Positions 57,498 to 64,000 of a stretch of 64,000 bases of DNA are shown here, piece by piece; the first letter of the stretch is position 1, and every line of letters starts with the position of its first letter. The position numbers and the translations under genes were made by a program. Source of the DNA: Corydoras sp. C115 (taxonomy: Eukaryota; Chordata; Actinopteri; Siluriformes; Callichthyidae); the NCBI GenBank assembly GCA_019802505.1, contig JAFMOC010000428.1, positions 400,491-464,490 of the forward strand, read 5' to 3'. The notes under the pieces are model-generated. The model did no database searches. It was not told the origin of the DNA and worked only from the letters and a program-made list of their open reading frames with translations.

Positions 57498-60301
57498 TGG
57501 TGTTATCAAGTTTTCAGACCTTTTGAAGGTTAATAAGACAATGCAACATATTCAATTTGTTTTACTTTACACAGATTTTTTTTTTTTTACTAGGTGGCAG
57601 TATATGGATGAGTTAAAATATCATATCATATCATATCATTAAATAAATAAAAAAAACAATGTAAAAACTATGTTTGTAGTGTTGATCATTTGGATTTTCG
57701 TTAAAGATTTATAATAAATTTGGAATGGATCTGAGTTCCACTATCACCGGGTGAGTTATATCTTATATCTGTAAAATAAAAAGATCCACTTTATTAAATC
57801 ATTACTGTCAAAAATATATAGTTACTTTAGAATAGAAATAAAATCAAAGCGTTTTAAAAGAAAATCCAAAAACTATAATAATAAATAAATGTAATGGAAG
57901 CGATTAAGCTAATGTGTTATTCCGGTTTTCAGCCACAAGGTGGCAGGAGTCAATTAAAAATACAACAAAAGAATTTTATGGTTTACCGTGAGAAAATTAA
58001 ACAGGTTCTAGTTTGTATAATATTGCACGTTAGATTGTTTATGATCGGATGACGTTCAAATTACACAATGCGCAGAGAATATTTCTATTACCTTTAATGC
58101 AATTAACTTTATAAATATAAAGTAAATAAAAAGTCCAGATCTCCGTCTATAAAGCAGCCGCTTCGCTCCCTGTGTAGCAAAAACATAGAGGAGTGACGCT
58201 CCTGCTGTGGAAACATTAGTACAGATATAAATAGTCAAAAACTAACGTTTATTGATTTTACTATTAATAAAACACGGACCGAACAGAGGAGGCGCTGCAG
58301 TGACGCTCGCCCTGGTTTACATCAAAGTAAATAAGAGTTCAATAAAGTCGATGTCGTCGTTAAATATCAACCGTGTAATTTATTTTAATAAATATGTATA
58401 TTGGTTCCGACGTTTTCCGTTTTTGTAATTACATTAGCGCCCTCTGCTGGTGTCCTCGAGTAAAGACATCAACACCTGGACACTACAACAGGATTAAAGA
58501 ATCAAACTGAAGCGAGCTGCACGATGGAGACGTTTTATGGATTTATAAAGTCACCGAAATGACAAACTTAACATTATATCAACCAGTTTGGTGTAAGTGC
58601 TTCTACAGGAACTGTTTGCTGTTTAAATTGATGATAAACTTTCTAAATCAAGTTTCTGTCTAATAATGTTATATTGTTATGTTTTGTTTTTTTTGTTAAA
58701 AAAAGAGCTCACAATACTTTAAATGTAGACAGTAAAAAAAAAAACCTGGAGTATTACAGACTTTGTGATTCATCGTTAGTTTATTTCATTAGCATTAATG
58801 AGTGAGACCTGAACTGAATCCAGTAAAATGTAAAAACTGGTCTGATGAATCCCCTCTGGCGCTTTCATTAGAGCTAAGTTTGTAATGCCTTCATGTTCAA
58901 AAACAACTTTCTCTTTTGTATGTTTACTAAATAAAGCTGAAGCCAATTTAAGGAAGAGCTCTAGTCCACAGTGGCCTCTTTGGCTACATGAATATTTAAT
59001 TAAAAACACTTAATCTGTGTGCTGATAAAAAAAAAAAAAAAAAAAAACGAATTAAGTGATCTGAATAAGCAAATCAGCTTTAAAGTTCAGAGGATGGTGT
59101 TGCCTCAGTATAATTCCCTGGAGGCTTATACAAATGAATCAAATAACTTTAGATTCAAATCTTGTTTTCTACAGTATGAGAGGCGTTTCTGCCCAAATAT
59201 ATGATATAATTTCAGTTAGAAGATGCTGAAAAACAGGCTTCGTTTAACATAAATGTTGCTCGGTGTTGTTATGTATTAACAGTGGGTGTCAATAGAAGCA
59301 TTATCCCAAAGTGCATTTAAATGATTGATTGAGGTGCAGGGGTTACCATTTGGAGTCACCGAAATTGAAGTACACCATCTTCTTTCTGAGTAAGTGATGC
59401 AAACATTATACTCTTCTTTTTTTTTCAAATAGAACTTATTGAAGGTTACACCAATCGTACCAACGTTATGGATTTCTGACATTTTTAATGTGATTATGAG
59501 ACACATTTCAAATGATCCAGGGTATCACTTAAAACTAAAGATCAGAAGTGAGTAGAATTAAAAGACATGAACTTCAGCACCTACATCAGCAACATGCTGC
59601 TTACACACTGATGTTTCAGTATTAATCACCTAATGATGTTGTATTTTATATATTTCAGTCAGAGGAACTAAACCAGAACCGTTATCTTCATTCTTGAATT
59701 ACATTTTGTCTCCAATACTTATTCAGTGTTACCTGTGTGTGGGATTTGTTTGTGTGGGACTTTAACCATAACATATCATCTTATAGATTTATAGATGTTA
59801 CTGTTATACTCGGTGTATGTCCCAAGATCTGTCACATAAAGGGTACTTCGCTCGCTGTTTTAATTTTTTTTATTCCTTTGATATTCTCTGTACTTTTCAG
59901 TTTTTGTGTTTACATTTTTTTATGTGTTTTGCTTAGGGTTTTTTTTCTCTCTCTTTGTTAACTGTTTTCCTTTGGGTTCTCATCTGTCCTTTGCATATTT
60001 AAATCCCCGTTTCAGTCACATGAGGAGTGAAGTTCTTAATTTACAGTTTCGTTTGGATTGGATGTCGTTATGACATCCAATTTTAAGTTGGTTCCCCCAT
60101 TCGCAGTGTGGCTGGGTTTTTTTTTTCCTCATTTCTCAGATATAGCATTTGTGAGGACAGATGCTGATGGTAGACTGTTATAATTTCTCCCAAATCTGTT
60201 AGATGGGGTTGAGATCAGCATTCTGCTTGGGTCAGTCACTACACATGTGACAGTTACTGCTCAACATATTTTTTATTTATTTTTTTGCTTCAGCTTCTGC
60301 A
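57498..60301 (+). other. GS2-GS3 intergenic region
   Basis: Blocks at 58120-58290 and 58790-58870 match sequence after GS3 (62640-62800 and 62950-63000). The block at 59200-59400 matches sequence before GS2. No separate gene recognised. Confidence 0.55.
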
Positions 60302-62196
60302 ATGTCATCTTCCGTCTCAGCAAGTTCCAAACTAAACAAGGTGCTACGCTCGCACTACACCAGCCTTCCTCAGATGGGACTCTGTCAGTCACCTATATCT
60401 GGATTGATGCTACTGGGGAGAACCTGCGCTGCAAGACTAGAACCCTGCATCCTGAACCCAACAGCATCAAAGGTACTGTATTGACCTATTTCTTAAGAAA
60501 AGAGAAAATACGAACACCTGAGTGAAGTCTGATATTTGCCCTTTTTTTTTTTTTTAGTTTAATCAGTCTCACGATAAAAAATTGTTTACAAATGGTTTAA
60601 TACCATTTCATTTTTGCTTTTTATTTTTTCGATAAAAAAAAAAAAAAAACCTGTTCCAGTGGTTTGTTTGGGGCATTTTATTAAAAGCATATCTTTTCAT
60701 CGTCTTGTGGTAGATGTTCCAGAGTGGAACATTTCTGGTAGGGCCATGGACGAGCCAGCTGTCAGTGAAATGATACTGGTACCTGTGTGCCTATTCCGAG
60801 ACCCTTTTACTCTGGCCTCCAACAAACTGGCGCTGTGTGAGGTGCTCAGGGATGATCGGACTCCTGCAGGTATGGAGAACATGTTAACATCTGTATATTA
60901 TCTTTATTTGAATTTAGTGCAATATGTGTTTTATGATATTTCTCCCACTAATGCTTATTAACATGCCTCCTACTTGTTCATGTTTAAATATTAATGGTCA
61001 ACATCCTGTTCTTTATTACAATATTAAAACAAATACAGATTTAAACCACCGTAATCCGTGTAAAAAGATAATGGAAAAGGTGATGAAGTTTCACCCGTGG
61101 TTTGGGATGGAGCAGGAGTACGTCTTGCTGGGAATAGATGGACGTCCTTATGCCTGGCCGTCAAGTTTTTTTCCAAAACCACAAAGTAAGAGGTTGTGTG
61201 TGTCCATGTGTGTCTGTACATATCTATAATCCTGCAATCCTTATGTGATTATTTATTCATGAAGTCATACCTTCAAACTGTATATTAAATCTTCTAGGTC
61301 TTTGTTTCAGATCCCTATCACTGTGGCGTCGGTGCAGACCGGGTCTGTTGCAGGGATATTGTGGACTGTCACTATAAAGCTTGTTTGTATGCGGGTATCA
61401 AAATTTTTGGAGCCAATGCAGAGGCTGTGCCTTCTCAGGTAATTTCATGTCTACACGCCAAATAATTCCAGTATATAAAAATAGATCAAATTGTCAATAA
61501 ATACTCATTTCTGAATTTTGTGTTTTTGTAAAGTGGGAGTTCCAGGTTGGACCATGTGAAGGGGTTGAGGCTGGAGATCACCTGTGGATGGCGCGTTTCC
61601 TGCTGCACAGAGTGTGTGAGGACTTTGGCGTAGTTGCCACTCTCGACCCCAAACCCATAGAGGGGAACTGGAATGGATCTGGCTGCCACACTAACTTCAG
61701 CACTGAAGCCAGCAGAGCAGAGGGAGGACTAGAGTGAGTACACTGTGGTTGGTCTTAGGAAAGTTTGTGTTTTTGGTAGCATTGCATTATTTATACATCT
61801 ATGAAATGTGAATAAGTGGGTGAATTCACAATAAATCATCATCTGTTTTACTTAAATTGTTTCAGACACCTGGAAAGAGCCATTGAAAAGCTACGTCTGC
61901 ACCACATCGAACACATCCGAGTCTATGATCCACATGGCGGTCAGGACAACCAGAGAAGACTCACAGGCCTACATGACACTCCCAGTCTTTATGAGTTCTC
62001 GGCTGGATTGGGTTCCCGGAGTTCCAGCATCCGTATACCTGTTCACGTGAACCAGGCCCAGCGGGGCTATTTAGAGGACCGCCGTCCCGCCGCCAACTGT
62101 GACCCATATGCTGTTATCGGTGCTATTGCAAAGACGTGTCTGCTGGATGAAGAAGAAAATATTTCCAACGACTGTGATGCTAATGACCTGGAGTGA
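60302..62196 (+). CDS. Glutamine synthetase-like 3 (GS3), probable pseudoenzyme with 1-base lesion in exon 1
   Basis: Closest relative of GS2. Exons: 60302-60472, 60714-60869, 61039-61185, 61311-61438, 61534-61733, 61866-62196; 377 residues if one base is restored. Near 60388 the sequence CTGTCAGTCACC lacks one G compared with CTGTCAGGTCACC in GS1 and GS2, so the frame breaks after about 29 codons. The FDGSST loop is replaced by ISGRAM (Asp63 and Ser66 lost) and flap Glu305 is Asp (TGLHD), but metal ligands MEQEY, ANAE, WEFQ, His in GCHTNFST and YLEDRRP remain. It ends at the family-typical position. Introns 3-4 and flanks are nearly identical to GS2. A pseudogene, an assembly error, or a diverged gene are all possible. 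Confidence 0.8.
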
Positions 62197-64000
62197 ATAA
62201 TGCTCGTCAACCTCATTTAGATAAAGCAGGCAATTCTAAGCAACAGTTTATTTGCATTACTGAAACCGAGACCTGATATTTTAACCTTCAGGAATGCAAA
62301 TGTGAATGAAAAATAATTAAAAGTCTCATAATAAATGAATTAAATGAAAATGGAAGCATTTTGTTAGATGTTTTGTAAGCTGTTTGTTGATAATTCTATG
62401 CAACTTTGAATATTTTTGAATAAACAAATTACTATCCCATCAGTTCCCACACTCGTTGCACCTTGCTATGCATTACACTCTCACCCTGCCTTGCATTTGA
62501 TTTGTTTATTTTTTACAGATCCTACATTTTACTTGTGACTTATTTATAAGTCACATATAAGTATTTATATATTATTATGATTATTATCATTACACTTCTT
62601 TCTGTAAGAGAACAATTGAAAAAAAAAACTACAAGTAAATAAAAAGTCCACCACCGCAGTCTTTAAATCGGCCGTTTAGATTCCAGTGTAGTGAACAAAA
62701 AAAGGACATTAGAGTATTTCAAATCATTTGGGGAAACATAAGTACACATGTTAATAGTTGCAAATTTATGTTTATTAATTTTATAGTTAATAAAACACAG
62801 ACCGCAAACCTGAGTATACCAAGTTATCTGCAACTTTCTTGCAAAAAAAAGAAAGATAAAGATCAGTGAGGTTTCTGTTTCAGAAAAAAATAATAAAAAC
62901 ATGAATTGATCTTTCTGTAAATTACAGCTTAATTAATTATCAGTTCGTTTCATTAACATTAATGAGTGAGACCTGAAGAGACAGAATCCAGTAAAAGTAA
63001 AACTTTGTGGCAGCTGCTACAGTGAGACATCAGCATGAACATGATTACTGGAATCAGAAATCAAAGCTGCAGAGCAATAAGCAGCAGGAGACTGGAGAAG
63101 AAATGGGGGTGGGGGGGCAAGGGGGGTAACGAATGGGGGGGGGGGTGTATGAGGAAATCCCATAACAATGACCCTCCTTAGGACTTCAACTCCCAGTTGG
63201 TTCAGTGCTGGTCACATGGGGTGATCGATATTTTCAATGATAACCTGAAGTTGGCTTGTTAATTGTTTGGGATATAACCCCCAAAAAATCCTTTGCTGTC
63301 AGCTGTCCAGAGCGGTACAGTGGGAAGACACTCGAACCAATGTTGTTGGAGGTCCAGAGGGCGCAGGTTCAAAGCCAGCCGTGTGTAAGAGGAGCAGCTA
63401 AGAAACAAAAAAGTGTATTTTATTTCATTTAACTTTTTGACCAAAAGCACAACCTTAGACCACCGTTCCCCGTTCTTATATTTTTTTTTTGTACCCAGCT
63501 GAATTGGCCTCAATAAATTTCGACGTGCAAACCCAACTGAGGGAATCGAACCCTCGCTCTCATCCACCACCAGCCACCTGCTGATCCCAAAGAGCTAGTT
63601 GAGCTTCTGTCAGCACCTTTGTGTTGCGCACCTATCCTTTGTTTTGGAGCCAAAGAACCAGAGAAACAACAAACCTGGGCTTTAAAATCGTGACGTGTTA
63701 ATAATGTTAATAATGTTTAGAATCGGCTGTTTCTCGGGTTACACAGTGCAGTGTTATGGAGGTAAATTGATTTAAACATTAACATCAATAAATACGTTCT
63801 CATTCAGACAGTCATAGAAATGACTGGTGGTAGTTGCAGGTTCTCACCACGAGACGGCAGTAGTCAGTCAGGTACAACTACAGCACCTCTACATTTTGTT
63901 AAGAAGAAGAAGAAGAGTCCACGCAGGTAACGATTGCAAATTTATCATTTAATAAGAAAATACAAAAGCTGCTGTTAAAATCGCTGCTTTAAACTCTGTG
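62197..64000 (+). other. Region downstream of GS3
   Basis: It repeats modules found after GS2 (GAGTGAGACCTGAAGAGAC near 62965) and includes a G-rich tract near 63105-63150. No exon of a further glutamine synthetase is visible before the window ends. Confidence 0.5.
63300..63575. repeat. Possible second SINE family, tRNA-like ends
   Basis: A B-box-like GGTTCAAAGCC lies on the plus strand near 63368 and a minus-strand GGTTCGATTCCC near 63550, suggesting tRNA-derived sequence different from the V-SINE. The assignment is weak. Confidence 0.3.

Overview
The window is vertebrate nuclear DNA, almost certainly from a ray-finned (teleost) fish. Genes have many small exons with GT-AG introns. Introns are full of a tRNA-derived SINE of the fish V-SINE type, hAT-like MITEs and long TG/CA microsatellites. 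The encoded proteins are clear orthologues of human proteins, and I found no bacterial, organellar or viral gene. The species cannot be fixed from this sequence.

Layout, all genes on the + strand: (1) 217-15946, ulk1, the autophagy-initiating kinase, with a long 3' UTR. (2) about 22507-25126, pus1, a tRNA pseudouridine synthase. (3) 26735-34021, noc4l, a 40S ribosome biogenesis factor. (4) 35296-37617, phpt1, protein histidine phosphatase. (5) 38526-47025, mamdc4 (apical endosomal glycoprotein/endotubin), with no recognisable C-terminal end. (6) 48.0-49.1 kb, a possible small unrecognised gene behind two X-box-like sites. (7) 51043-62196, three tandem glutamine-synthetase-like genes (GS1, GS2, GS3). 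ulk1, pus1 and noc4l lie together on human 12q24.33, and phpt1 and mamdc4 on human 9q34.3, so 34.0-35.3 kb joins two human synteny blocks. These are unrelated housekeeping and epithelial genes. Only the glutamine synthetase cluster looks like a functional unit.

The most interesting part is the glutamine synthetase array. GS1 keeps the catalytic residues I can assign. GS2 and GS3 have lost the ammonium-site Asp/Ser loop and carry Asp in place of the flap Glu, and GS2 also has Lys in place of a metal-binding Glu, yet their frames are otherwise well kept. They look like pseudoenzyme or repurposed subunits that could co-assemble with an active one. Exon 5 is nearly identical in all three copies while neighbouring exons are diverged, which points to gene conversion.

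The second theme is structural. At least four loci (ulk1, noc4l intron 4, phpt1 intron 1, mamdc4 intron 1) show a SINE copied together with its unique flank, twice including a piece of a coding exon. Three conserved exons (ulk1 kinase domain, GS1 exon 6, GS3 exon 1) each lack exactly one base relative to their family. These may be assembly errors or real lesions and need checking in reads.
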